A stretch of 9,356 nt of DNA from an uncultured Bacteroidales bacterium (GTDB taxonomy: Bacteria > Bacteroidota > Bacteroidia > Bacteroidales > UBA932): assembly GCA_937898205.1 (NCBI GenBank), contig CALEJC010000069.1, positions 1 through 9,356 on the forward strand. The letters are read 5' to 3'. The notes under the pieces are model-generated. The model worked only from the letters and a program-made list of their open reading frames with translations. It was not told where the DNA came from and searched no databases. Position numbers and translations under genes: made by a program. Shown here one piece after another: positions 1-6,842 of this stretch. The first letter of the stretch is position 1. Every line of letters starts with the position of its first letter.

Positions 1-704
1 TCTTCCTGTTTATGCTTCTGATAGCAAGGCCGATTACTGTGGGCAGCATCTTATCTCCGTTTAAGAAATACAATTTCAAACAGCAGACTCTGATTTCGTT
101 TGCCGGTCTTAGAGGAGCATCATCGATTGTCTTTGCAATCTTTGCCGCAATGGGAGCACCGGGTCTTGATCATGATATTGTCAACATCGTGTTCTGCATC
201 GTCCTGCTAAGCATCGGTCTTCAAGGATTCCTACTTCCTAAAGCAGCGGTCAAGCTCGATCAGATCGACAGGGAGGCCGACGTCATGAAGACATTCAACG
301 ACTTTTCCGAAGAGACAGACTTGCAGTTCAGCGAGATCGTCATCACTGAGGATAATCCTTGGAAGGACCAAATGATCAAGGACATAGTCAAGCCTCATAA
401 TATGCTTTTCTGCCTGGTGATCAGAGCCACAGGAGCGTCAATTATCCCTAAGGGAGCTACAGTGCTGCACCTGGGCGACTCTGTCATCATGTGCACTAAA
501 GCTTTCCGCAGCGAGAAGAAGCTAAGACTTGTGGAGCACATCATCACAGAAAACAATCGCGCCGTGGGCAAGACCGTCAGAGAGTGCATCACTACAGATA
601 AAGCTCAGATTGTGCTCATCCGTCGAAGTGGAGAAAACATCATCCCTAACGGCAACACCATCATCCGCGCCGGAGACACTTTATTCCTGAACCTGGGTAA
701 ATAA
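1..704 (+). CDS. CPA1-type cation/proton antiporter (NhaP2/CvrA-like), C-terminal part
   Basis: This is the 3' end of a monovalent cation/proton antiporter that sits in the inner membrane and exchanges K+ or Na+ for H+. The reading frame is open to the left edge (FLF precedes the first Met at 12), so the true start lies outside the window. Counting from that Met, residues 26-80 contain the last membrane helices with the GLRGASSIVFAIFA motif typical of NhaP-type CPA1 transporters. Two tandem RCK_C/TrkA_C domains follow in the cytoplasm, at about 106-163 and 174-227. Each carries the family pattern I(P)xGxTxxxxGDxxxx (IIPKGATVLHLGDS and IIPNGNTIIRAGDT). Such domains normally gate transport in response to a bound nucleotide or ligand. 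The stop TAA is at 702-704, inside the 3' end of the convergent hydrolase gene. No terminator is visible after it. The family call is firm; the ion transported is inferred. Confidence 0.88.
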   Translation, partial: FLFMLLIARPITVGSILSPFKKYNFKQQTLISFAGLRGASSIVFAIFAAMGAPGLDHDIVNIVFCIVLLSIGLQGFLLPKAAVKLDQIDREADVMKTFNDFSEETDLQFSEIVITEDNPWKDQMIKDIVKPHNMLFCLVIRATGASIIPKGATVLHLGDSVIMCTKAFRSEKKLRLVEHIITENNRAVGKTVRECITTDKAQIVLIRRSGENIIPNGNTIIRAGDTLFLNLGK

Positions 705-1715
705 CTGTTCCGAAAGGTAGTCGACAATCATAGCCTGAACATCCTTACCACAATGGTGAGGACCGTCAAAGAGTTCTGTCTTCAGCTTGCCTGTCGCTCC
801 TTTTTCTTCATATATCCCTTGCATGATCTCAAAGCTCTTTTCCACAGACCATAGAGGGAAGAGCTTATCCTGGGCACCATTTAAGAAATAAAATGGTTTA
901 GGCGCCAAAGACCTTGCGATGTCAGGAAAATCGTAGTTATCTCTCAGATGAGGGATCAGCATAGAATAGTCAGATGCCTTCAGCGGCTGTTTGATCGTCT
1001 CCTTGAGCGTCATCCAGCAAAGCGCCACACCGGTGCGGATGTGCTCGCAGAAAGCAGTCAGCAGCCATGCTCTATGTGCGCCCATAGACCAGCCGAAGCA
1101 GGCTATCTTCTCGTCATCGACATAAGGAAGGCTCATCAATACTTCTGCAGCCACTGCATCCTCGCTGATGGTCTGCTCTGCCCAGATTATGTTTTGTGCA
1201 GCAAGGCTGTCATACACTGCCCGCTGTCCTTCATAGACCTGATTTTTGAGCTGCTTGATATCGCCTTCGCCTCCACAGAAGTTGAGCTTTGCCCACTGTT
1301 GTGCAGCGTCAGTAGAGCGACCTCCCCAATACAACATATCAGGCACAATCACCACATAGCCAAGTGCGGCCAGGCTATCCCCAAAAAACACACCGTCGAA
1401 GTTATCATCGATCCACTGCTGAGACGAGAGTTTTGTGTGTTCAGGGGCGGACGCCAGAGGTTTGACAAGCTTTTCCTTGCCGATGTCAAAGCGGGCACCG
1501 TGGTCATGCAGCAGCACTAAGCCTGGAAGATCCTCAGCCTTTTCTGCGCCCTTGGGCACAAGCAAAAAAGAGCGGACACGCTCCTGCTTGGACACATTAT
1601 ATTCTACGAGTTGACAGATGTGCGAACCTCTATCTTCCTGCTCGATTACCTCCATCTTGAGCTGATTGCAGGAGATTGCAAGAAATGCAAAAAGAACAAT
1701 GCAGATTTTTTCCAT
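681..1715 (-). CDS. alpha/beta-hydrolase lipoprotein (dienelactone hydrolase / Abhydrolase_7-like esterase)
   Basis: A 344-aa secreted lipoprotein of the alpha/beta-hydrolase fold, probably an esterase. The N-terminus MEKICIVLFAFLAISC is a short lipoprotein signal peptide with Cys16 as the lipidated residue. The order of motifs is typical of the Abhydrolase_7/dienelactone hydrolase group: LLHDHGARFDIGKEK at about 67-81 (oxyanion-hole region), GYVVIVPD near 119-126, nucleophile elbow GWSMG with Ser210, acid loop NGAQDK with Asp283, and PHH with His320 or His321. The triad is complete, so the enzyme should be active; the substrate is unknown (acetyl or glucuronyl esters on glycans are possible by analogy). 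The frame is open 15 codons further upstream to 1760, but that extension reads through a tRNA gene and would bury the signal peptide, so the start at 1715 is preferred. It begins 4 nt after the tRNA. Its 3' end overlaps the antiporter by 24 bp on the opposite strand. Confidence 0.88.
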   Translation of the reverse strand: MEKICIVLFAFLAISCNQLKMEVIEQEDRGSHICQLVEYNVSKQERVRSFLLVPKGAEKAEDLPGLVLLHDHGARFDIGKEKLVKPLASAPEHTKLSSQQWIDDNFDGVFFGDSLAALGYVVIVPDMLYWGGRSTDAAQQWAKLNFCGGEGDIKQLKNQVYEGQRAVYDSLAAQNIIWAEQTISEDAVAAEVLMSLPYVDDEKIACFGWSMGAHRAWLLTAFCEHIRTGVALCWMTLKETIKQPLKASDYSMLIPHLRDNYDFPDIARSLAPKPFYFLNGAQDKLFPLWSVEKSFEIMQGIYEEKGATGKLKTELFDGPHHCGKDVQAMIVDYLSEQLFTQVQE

Positions 1716-1719
1716 TAAG

Positions 1720-1802
1720 TGCGCGGGATGAGACTCGAACTCACACGTCGCAATTGACACTAGCTCCTGAAACTAGCGCGTCTACCATTTCGCCACCCGC
1801 GC
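1720..1802 (-). tRNA. tRNA-Leu (anticodon CAG)
   Basis: The minus strand from 1802 to 1720 folds as a class II tRNA of 83 nt. The acceptor stem GCGCGGG pairs with CCCGCGC and the discriminator base is A (1720). The D arm contains AAATGGTAGAC. The anticodon stem CTAGT/GCTAG closes a 7-nt loop TTCAGGA, giving anticodon CAG, which reads leucine CUG codons. A long variable arm (GTC-AATT-GCGAC region) follows, then the T arm with loop TTCGAGT. The sequence closely resembles bacterial tRNA-Leu(CAG), including the GTAGACGCGCTAG block. CCA is not encoded: CTTA follows the discriminator. The gene lies immediately upstream of the hydrolase lipoprotein on the same strand. Confidence 0.96.
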
Positions 1803-1812
1803 ATTGGGAGCA

Positions 1813-1820
1813 CAAATATA
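1813..1820 (-). promoter_or_regulatory. -7 box (TATATTTG) for the tRNA-Leu / hydrolase unit
   Basis: On the minus strand this reads TATATTTG, a perfect match to the Bacteroidota -7 consensus TAnnTTTG. It ends 10 nt before the tRNA 5' end, so transcription would start only a few bases upstream of the tRNA. A clear -33 TTTG at the expected distance was not found. It lies in the 26-bp gap between the DUF3575-like gene and the tRNA, which suggests the tRNA has its own promoter rather than relying on read-through. Confidence 0.6.
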
Positions 1821-1828
1821 CAACATTT

Positions 1829-2383
1829 TCAAAATATATAGGTCAGAGCAAGGAGAATATTTGACGGAAGGAGGAAAAACTTTCCACCCTGATCCAGAAT
1901 CTTGCCACAATAGGCACAAGAATAACTTGTATAGATATCATACCCGCCCCAGAATCCGGCTCCGATATCCAGATTGAGATGAGCATTGAGCATATATGTA
2001 TACCCAAGGCCCAATCCTGCTCCAAATCTATCACCTTCACTTGTGATCTCTGACAGCAGACCGCCTTCGTTGTATTCCTGATACCCTATCAATCCTGAGA
2101 ACCACCAACCTGAATACACATGCCACGGCCAATATCTGCCACCGGCATTAATCTGCCTCTGCTTCAATCTGAAAGTCTCCTCACCGGTTTCATAACTAAA
2201 AGGATTATACTTCACGCCGGCATTGATGCTCCAATGTTGAGACAGCCCCAAAGAGGCTTCGAGATTGAGGGTCCCCAAGGATGCATAATCGACGAAGTTG
2301 GTGGATAGCGCGAGTTCCTGTGATCTGGCGATACTGCCGCAGGCTATAATAAAACTCAAACATAAAAATATCTTCTTCATCAT
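1829..2383 (-). CDS. DUF3575-like outer-membrane protein
   Basis: A 184-aa exported protein resembling the DUF3575 family found in Bacteroidota. Residues 1-21 form a signal peptide (MMKKIFLCLSFIIACGSIARS) with a likely signal peptidase I cut before Gln22. The rest is rich in alternating aromatic and small residues typical of membrane beta-strands: LALSTNFVDY, WSINAGVKYNPF, WFSGLIGY, FGAGLGLGYTY, LNLDIGAGFWGG. It ends in ...LALTYIF, a terminal Phe as in many outer-membrane barrels. A small barrel is therefore inferred. Cys156 and Cys159 form a CAYC motif in a likely loop, unusual for an OMP. The first ATG overlaps the upstream gene's stop (TGATG), so translation is probably coupled to the metallopeptidase lipoprotein; a second ATG follows directly at 2380. 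An alternative lipobox reading (IIAC, Cys15) exists but is less convincing. The molecular role is unknown. Confidence 0.72.
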   Translation of the reverse strand: MMKKIFLCLSFIIACGSIARSQELALSTNFVDYASLGTLNLEASLGLSQHWSINAGVKYNPFSYETGEETFRLKQRQINAGGRYWPWHVYSGWWFSGLIGYQEYNEGGLLSEITSEGDRFGAGLGLGYTYMLNAHLNLDIGAGFWGGYDIYTSYSCAYCGKILDQGGKFFLLPSNILLALTYIF

Positions 2384-3975
2384 CAGTTATATCGGTTAAA
2401 AGATTGATTGATCGTGGTTTTAAATTGGGGATAAAGACTTATCAGCTTCTTTTTAAGAATATCCCGGTCAGACACATCAGCCGTCAGCGCAGCAAAGATC
2501 TTATGGTAGCCCAGGCCCCTGTCGTCCAGATACATAAATATCTGCGGATAAAACCAATAGTTTGTACCAAACACCTTATCCTCACCAGGATAGCGCTGAT
2601 TATAAAGCATGCTCTGCACATAGTAGGCCCACATCTCTCCCACCTCACAATATCCGTGGTTTTCTTCCACACCGGAGCCATAGGTAACAAAGCCGGAGCT
2701 CACAAAAGAAGTAATGATATAATTGATGTACTTGTCCCAGTAGTCCACTCCTACTTTCATAAAATGACTTGCGTGAGCAAGCTCATGGCTGGTAGTTGAG
2801 TATATATCTTCATAGGTGTCGAGACCATCAAGTCCCAGTGTAATGTCAGGAAGAAACATCTTCAACAGTATAGAAAACTCTCCAAGATAATCCCCTATCT
2901 TGCTCTCATCCACAAAGGCTCCTTGCTGGAGCATGGCGGCACAGCTTGATTTCATCTTCTGAAACAACCAGATTCTGAGGTTAGCCGGAGGAGTCTTGAT
3001 CGCAGAGCCCGGAGTCTTGCATTTCTCATAGTATTCATAGGCAGTGTTGTTTACTACTGCTCGTGTATATAGTTTCCTGTCAGAATCCCCCGTAATATGA
3101 AGACTCACACCGCTTGTAGGGCCTTTGCCGAGTGTTGAAGCCGATGCTGGCTGCAGGATCAGATTAAATCCTATGCCGAAGCCGTACTTATTTTTAAACA
3201 CAATCCTATAACGAGGTTTAGATTGAAACTGAGCATCAATTATATACTTCCCCTCCTCGTCTGTATATGCCGACGCCGTCTTGACAAAAACATTGCAAGA
3301 GACCTTGACTCCTTTTACTCCTATCGGAGATTCACTAAACCTAGGATCATCTATGGTGATGCTACCGCTAGGATAGATTTCAGATGTTTCTCCTGCCTTG
3401 GTAGGAGAAGACAAAAGCAGGTCCTCGTTACCTGTCAGGAAAAATGATTGGCGCTCGACTGCAGCCCAATCTATGCCTGAGGCTTTTGTCATCTGAAAAT
3501 CCGGACTATGCTCCGGGATATAACACTTCTCAAGGACCTCATGTTGAATATATTGTGGATATACCATGCCCTTGCGGATCACTGCATACTGCCACGTTAT
3601 CTGCCCTGCCTCGATCTCGGGATCATGATAATAATCGCCTTCTCTGACGATTTCATAGTCCATCGGATGATCAAGAAGTTCAATCCCGGAGTCTTCCAAG
3701 GCATAGTATTCTTCTTTGTTTTTAGGTAAAAATCTGACATAGTAGTCAGTTGCTTCCAGTTCCACTCTTCCCGCCTTTGTTTCATAGAGGGAGTTAAAGG
3801 CTTCCGACATCGCATCAAGCGAATAAGGGTCTGCCAGCTGCTTGCCCAAGACGATCTGATCGTGTCCAAGCACCCCACCCTCAATATCCACATTTTCAGT
3901 CAAAGGATCAAACAAGCTGCCATCACACGCACACAGCAGAGGCAGCGCGACAATAATGAAAAAGAAGTTTTTCAT
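2383..3975 (-). CDS. putative zinc metallopeptidase lipoprotein (HExxH)
   Basis: An exported lipoprotein of 530 aa, counted from the Met at 3975. An earlier in-frame ATG at 3993 adds MSRFLN before the signal peptide. The start MKNFFFIIVALPLLCAC gives a lipobox LCAC with Cys17 as the likely lipidated residue, so the protein is anchored to the envelope. Residues about 217-258 (PIGVKGVKV...TDEEGKYII) look like a small carboxypeptidase-regulatory/Ig-like beta domain. The C-terminal part carries HELAH at 397-401 followed by GYCEVGEMWAYY, in which Glu447 (or Glu444) could be the third zinc ligand. This is the gluzincin arrangement rather than the HExxHxxGxxH of metzincins. The catalytic Glu398 is intact. 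Peptidase activity is inferred from this motif; the subfamily and substrate were not recognised. The stop TGA shares one base with the ATG of the downstream outer-membrane protein, so the two form a translationally coupled pair. Confidence 0.78.
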   Translation of the reverse strand: MKNFFFIIVALPLLCACDGSLFDPLTENVDIEGGVLGHDQIVLGKQLADPYSLDAMSEAFNSLYETKAGRVELEATDYYVRFLPKNKEEYYALEDSGIELLDHPMDYEIVREGDYYHDPEIEAGQITWQYAVIRKGMVYPQYIQHEVLEKCYIPEHSPDFQMTKASGIDWAAVERQSFFLTGNEDLLLSSPTKAGETSEIYPSGSITIDDPRFSESPIGVKGVKVSCNVFVKTASAYTDEEGKYIIDAQFQSKPRYRIVFKNKYGFGIGFNLILQPASASTLGKGPTSGVSLHITGDSDRKLYTRAVVNNTAYEYYEKCKTPGSAIKTPPANLRIWLFQKMKSSCAAMLQQGAFVDESKIGDYLGEFSILLKMFLPDITLGLDGLDTYEDIYSTTSHELAHASHFMKVGVDYWDKYINYIITSFVSSGFVTYGSGVEENHGYCEVGEMWAYYVQSMLYNQRYPGEDKVFGTNYWFYPQIFMYLDDRGLGYHKIFAALTADVSDRDILKKKLISLYPQFKTTINQSFNRYN

Positions 3976-4018
3976 GTTTAAGAATCGGCTCATATCATTT
4001 AAAACTTAAATACAGTTG

Positions 4019-4026
4019 CAAAGTTG
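4019..4026 (-). promoter_or_regulatory. possible -7 box (CAACTTTG) for the metallopeptidase/OMP operon
   Basis: The minus strand reads CAACTTTG, matching TAnnTTTG at all but the first base. It is placed about 45 nt before the preferred start at 3975 and about 25 nt before the ATG at 3993. No good -33 element is visible. This is a weak call based on position and partial match only. Confidence 0.3.
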
Positions 4027-4051
4027 AGAAGAACTATCGGATTAAATCAGC

Positions 4052-4065
4052 GATAATCGATTATC
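4052..4065. promoter_or_regulatory. perfect 14-bp palindrome, candidate operator
   Basis: GATAATCGATTATC is identical to its own reverse complement over all 14 bases. It lies in the divergent gap between the metallopeptidase lipoprotein operon and the M28 peptidase gene, about 25 bp upstream of the possible -7 box for the leftward operon and about 100 bp upstream of the rightward -7 box. It is not followed by a T tract and has no loop, so it is not a terminator. A dimeric regulator site is one explanation. No regulator gene is present in the window. Confidence 0.4.
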
Positions 4066-4163
4066 TAAAACTTTTACACCTAAGACATTATGTATCAGAG
4101 CAATCAACCCAGACACAGGAAGACAAAAACAGAAAATAGATGGTCATTCTTATGGATATTTTC

Positions 4164-4171
4164 TATATTTG
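4164..4171 (+). promoter_or_regulatory. -7 box (TATATTTG) for the M28 peptidase gene
   Basis: TATATTTG matches the Bacteroidota -7 consensus TAnnTTTG perfectly and is identical to the box before the tRNA. It lies 23 bp upstream of the ATG at 4195, which implies a very short leader of about 15-20 nt. No distinct -33 TTTG is seen. No Shine-Dalgarno sequence precedes the start, as is usual in this phylum. Confidence 0.6.
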
Positions 4172-4194
4172 TATGAATATATAACTTCAACAAG

Positions 4195-5898
4195 ATGAGA
4201 AAATTTAGAGTACTGATCCTTGCCATCATATTTATCTTTGGAGCATTTGTTGCCTACGGCCTCTTTTCCACACCTAAAGCGGAAGCTCTGGATTCTGACA
4301 CTTTTTCAGCAGAGAGGGTAATCAAAGATATTCGCATTATCTCTCAAAAGCATCACTCTATAGCACAGCCAGACAATCTTGCAGAAGTCAGAGGATACCT
4401 CACAGATAGACTTGAGGAGATGGGCGCCGACATCCGACTCTATGAATACAAGTCCCTTGAAGCTAGAGGCTATCAGTTTGATGCAACCAATATAATTGCA
4501 GATTTTGCACCTGCCAAGCCGCTTGCAGACACCACCTGGTTGATGATGGTAGCTCATTATGATTCCAGACCGGCACAAAAGTTCCAGCAAGACACAGTAT
4601 GGTCCTATGGAGCAGCTGACGACGGCTACGGACTTGGCGTCATCCTTGAGACAGTCTCTCAAGCACTCAAGTCTCAAGACTCGTGGAATCAAGGTATCAG
4701 AGTTGTGTTTACTGATGCAGAAGAAGTGGGCATGGAAGGGATGAAGCAGCTTTGGGGCAAAGACAAAGAGGTCTTTGACAATGTGGGCCTTGTCATCAAC
4801 GTTGAAGGCCGTGGACCTTGGGGACCTTGCCTTCTTTTTGAGACAGCTCCCGGCAATGAAAAACTCATGGATCTTTATGCCGATACCTGCAAGTATCCAT
4901 ATACCTACTCTCTCACGACTGTAGTATACCAGTTCATGCCCAACTACACCGACTTTACAATCATTAAAGACGAGATGCCGGGCTTCAACTTCTCTACAGT
5001 TGCTGACATAAACAGATACCACACACACTTGGACAACTTTGGAAATATTGACGCCAAGACCATACAGCACTATGGAGCACAGATACTTCCAATAACCATG
5101 AAATATCTTTGCTCGGCAGAATACTCAGATCCGGAGTACTTCAAGTCAGATAAAGACACCGTCAACTTCAGCATCCCATTGTTGGGTCTTTTCAACTTCA
5201 CAAAGACTCAATATCTGATCATCAATATCATCATCTTTGTACTTTTCCTTCTGGTGATGGGCTTTGATATCTTGAGAGGCAATGTCAAGTTTGGCAGAAT
5301 AGCCAAGATCGCAGCTTTCACACTGCTCATCGGGGTGGCAGTACTTGGCATTGGAGAGTTAATCGCCTACATCAGCGCAAGCATCGCCGGAGTGCCATTC
5401 AAGCTTTTCGGCATTGTGCAAGGGGTGATGTTTGACAATACGATAATGATCATCGCATCAGCATTGCTCGCAATCATCTGCCTGATATGCTATCTATGCG
5501 GACGCAGCAAGTCAAAGAGGCTGGCATCTGTATCCATGAGGTCAAGCTCAATGGACAGGGCCTTGTATACCTACTCTCATAGCCGCTTATACGGAGTGCT
5601 CTTCTTGTCGTTGGTAATGAGTCTGGGATTGGTGATTGCCCTTAACGAAAACCTGATGTTCCTCATCCCTCTCGGATTTGCAACGCTCGCTCTGCTTCTC
5701 TGGCACATAACCGGGCTGAAACTGTTTATCCCGCTGGCACTTGTATGCATAATGCTTCATGCCTACTCTTTCCTTTATGCGCTTGCGATGGCCCTGACCA
5801 TCGGCGCATTTGGTGCAGTCGCCATGCTGGCATTCTTTGACCTGATGGTAATCATACCTCTTGCGGATCTCTATCTCACCGAGCGCCGCAAGAGATAA
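4195..5898 (+). CDS. M28-family zinc metallopeptidase with multi-pass membrane C-terminus
   Basis: A 567-aa membrane protein. Residues 5-24 form an N-terminal membrane anchor, and 38-307 form an M28 (aminopeptidase-like) domain. The zinc-binding and catalytic residues are in family order: His121 in VAHYDS, Asp142 in GAADDGYG, catalytic Glu176 and ligand Glu177 in DAEEVG, Glu204 in NVEGRG, and His276 in RYHTHLDN. The EGRGPWGPCLLFET stretch is typical of the ERMP1-like M28 branch. With the N-terminal helix, the peptidase domain would face the periplasm. From about residue 337 to 557 there are roughly seven or eight hydrophobic helices with a basic stretch at 437-455 (GRSKSKR), so the second half is an integral membrane domain. 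The protein is expected to remove N-terminal residues from peptides; the substrate is unknown. It is monocistronic: its own -7 box lies upstream and a hairpin terminator begins at the stop codon. Confidence 0.9.
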   Translation: MRKFRVLILAIIFIFGAFVAYGLFSTPKAEALDSDTFSAERVIKDIRIISQKHHSIAQPDNLAEVRGYLTDRLEEMGADIRLYEYKSLEARGYQFDATNIIADFAPAKPLADTTWLMMVAHYDSRPAQKFQQDTVWSYGAADDGYGLGVILETVSQALKSQDSWNQGIRVVFTDAEEVGMEGMKQLWGKDKEVFDNVGLVINVEGRGPWGPCLLFETAPGNEKLMDLYADTCKYPYTYSLTTVVYQFMPNYTDFTIIKDEMPGFNFSTVADINRYHTHLDNFGNIDAKTIQHYGAQILPITMKYLCSAEYSDPEYFKSDKDTVNFSIPLLGLFNFTKTQYLIINIIIFVLFLLVMGFDILRGNVKFGRIAKIAAFTLLIGVAVLGIGELIAYISASIAGVPFKLFGIVQGVMFDNTIMIIASALLAIICLICYLCGRSKSKRLASVSMRSSSMDRALYTYSHSRLYGVLFLSLVMSLGLVIALNENLMFLIPLGFATLALLLWHITGLKLFIPLALVCIMLHAYSFLYALAMALTIGAFGAVAMLAFFDLMVIIPLADLYLTERRKR

Positions 5899-5929
5899 AA
5901 AAAGGATGTCACTTGACATCCTTTTTTTT
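5897..5929. terminator. bidirectional intrinsic terminator
   Basis: A run of seven A (5897-5903) is followed by GGATGTCA (5904-5911), a 2-nt CT spacer and TGACATCC (5914-5921), then eight T (5922-5929). The effective hairpin is a 7-bp stem with an ACTT loop. The A and T tracts give a T-rich tail on both strands, so it can end the M28 gene (its stop TAA overlaps the A run) and the converging deoC operon, whose stop is 17 bp beyond. Confidence 0.93.
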
Positions 5930-5945
5930 ATGATATTGTAAATAT

Positions 5946-6836
5946 CTAAAAGTGGGTAATCGGTCTTTGCTCGATTGCACTCATAAGGCTATTTCCAAGA
6001 CGGCTGACGCCAAAACGGAAATAGTCTTTATTCATCCATTCTTCTCCAAGAATTGTAGAGCCGATATAATAGTAGAGAAGTGCATCTGCAGCGGTAGAGA
6101 TGCCACCGGCAGCCTTAAATCCCACCTTTGCCCCTGTCTTCTCGTTATATAGCTTGATACACTCACACATCACGTAGGCAGCCATAGGTGTGGCATTGAC
6201 ACTCACCTTACCAGTAGAGGTCTTGATAAAGTCTGCTCCGGCCTCCATTGCAAGGAAAGAAGCCTGTGCGATGAGCTCAGGAGTTGCGAGAAGTCCTGTC
6301 TCAAGGATCACCTTGAGCACAACCTTGCGGCCTTCTTTCTCCGCCTGCTCATCAATAGCAGCCTTCATTGCCGCGATCTCATTATATGCAGCCTCATAAT
6401 CTCCAGCAAGGAAAGAATTCAGCGCAAGCACAATATCCACCTCATCCGCGCCGTTTTCTACCGCCATCTTGCACTCAAGCACCTTTACAGGAAGGAAGCT
6501 CTGGGCAGACGGGAAGCAGCTTGCGACTGTGGTTACGTGAAGCTCTTGACTTGCTCTCTCTGCGCGCACCACATGAGCAAGATTTGGATATACGCAGATC
6601 GAAGCCGGGTATGGATAGCCCTCATAATCTCTGACGGCAGAGTTGGCTTTCTCAACGAGAGCCTTGACCACCGCTTCTGTATCCTGGGTCTGAAGAGTGG
6701 TCAGATCCATCAACGAGAAGCATTTTTTGAGCACCTCTGCAGACTCTTGTTCTGGGACTCTTGCTGCGATCGCTTCGATCTCGGCATTGATCTTCTTCTC
6801 ACATGGAGAATAGGCATATTTATCAAGGTAATTCAT
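5946..6836 (-). CDS. deoC: deoxyribose-phosphate aldolase
   Basis: A cytoplasmic class I aldolase that cleaves 2-deoxy-D-ribose 5-phosphate to glyceraldehyde 3-phosphate and acetaldehyde, the last step of deoxynucleoside breakdown. Using the ATG at 6836 it is 296 aa. Key motifs are present: LMDLTTL at about 42-48, EVDIVL with Asp134, the Schiff-base lysine Lys205 in DFIKTSTGK, and the second active-site lysine Lys241 in GFKAAGGIST. It is longer than the E. coli enzyme (259 aa), with an extended N-terminus and an insert rich in charged residues around 158-172. A TTG two codons upstream (6842) directly abuts the stop of the preceding gene and could be used instead. It is the last gene of the pheT-DUF4296-deoC run and ends just before a bidirectional terminator. 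Confidence 0.96.
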   Translation of the reverse strand: MNYLDKYAYSPCEKKINAEIEAIAARVPEQESAEVLKKCFSLMDLTTLQTQDTEAVVKALVEKANSAVRDYEGYPYPASICVYPNLAHVVRAERASQELHVTTVASCFPSAQSFLPVKVLECKMAVENGADEVDIVLALNSFLAGDYEAAYNEIAAMKAAIDEQAEKEGRKVVLKVILETGLLATPELIAQASFLAMEAGADFIKTSTGKVSVNATPMAAYVMCECIKLYNEKTGAKVGFKAAGGISTAADALLYYYIGSTILGEEWMNKDYFRFGVSRLGNSLMSAIEQRPITHF

Positions 6837-6842
6837 ATACAA

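Noticed and set aside
948..1520. 190-codon open frame on the plus strand inside the hydrolase gene
   Set aside because: It is a shadow of the hydrolase coding strand; the protein has no recognisable domain, no promoter and no plausible start context.
1716..1760. N-terminal extension of the hydrolase (15 extra codons, start at 1760)
   Set aside because: The extension is translated tRNA sequence and would place 15 non-hydrophobic residues before a perfect lipoprotein signal peptide; the Met at 1715 is the sensible start.
1720..1802. tRNA-Leu as an attachment site for an integrated element
   Set aside because: tRNA-Leu genes are common integration sites, but no integrase, direct repeat of the tRNA 3' end or foreign-looking gene is visible on either side within the window.
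3597..3893. 98-codon minus-strand frame overlapping the metallopeptidase gene, plus several shorter plus-strand frames at 3223-3729
   Set aside because: All lie within the well-supported lipoprotein gene in other frames and show no domain or signal sequence.
3997..4011. Small inverted repeat ATTTAA-AAC-TTAAAT before the metallopeptidase operon
   Set aside because: Six A/T-only pairs in an A/T-rich leader are easily expected by chance; there is no T tract and no stable stem.
4306..5070. 254-codon open frame on the minus strand inside the M28 gene
   Set aside because: It lies wholly antisense to a well-supported conserved peptidase, its product has no recognisable motif and is unusually rich in Cys, Val and His, as expected from antisense reading.
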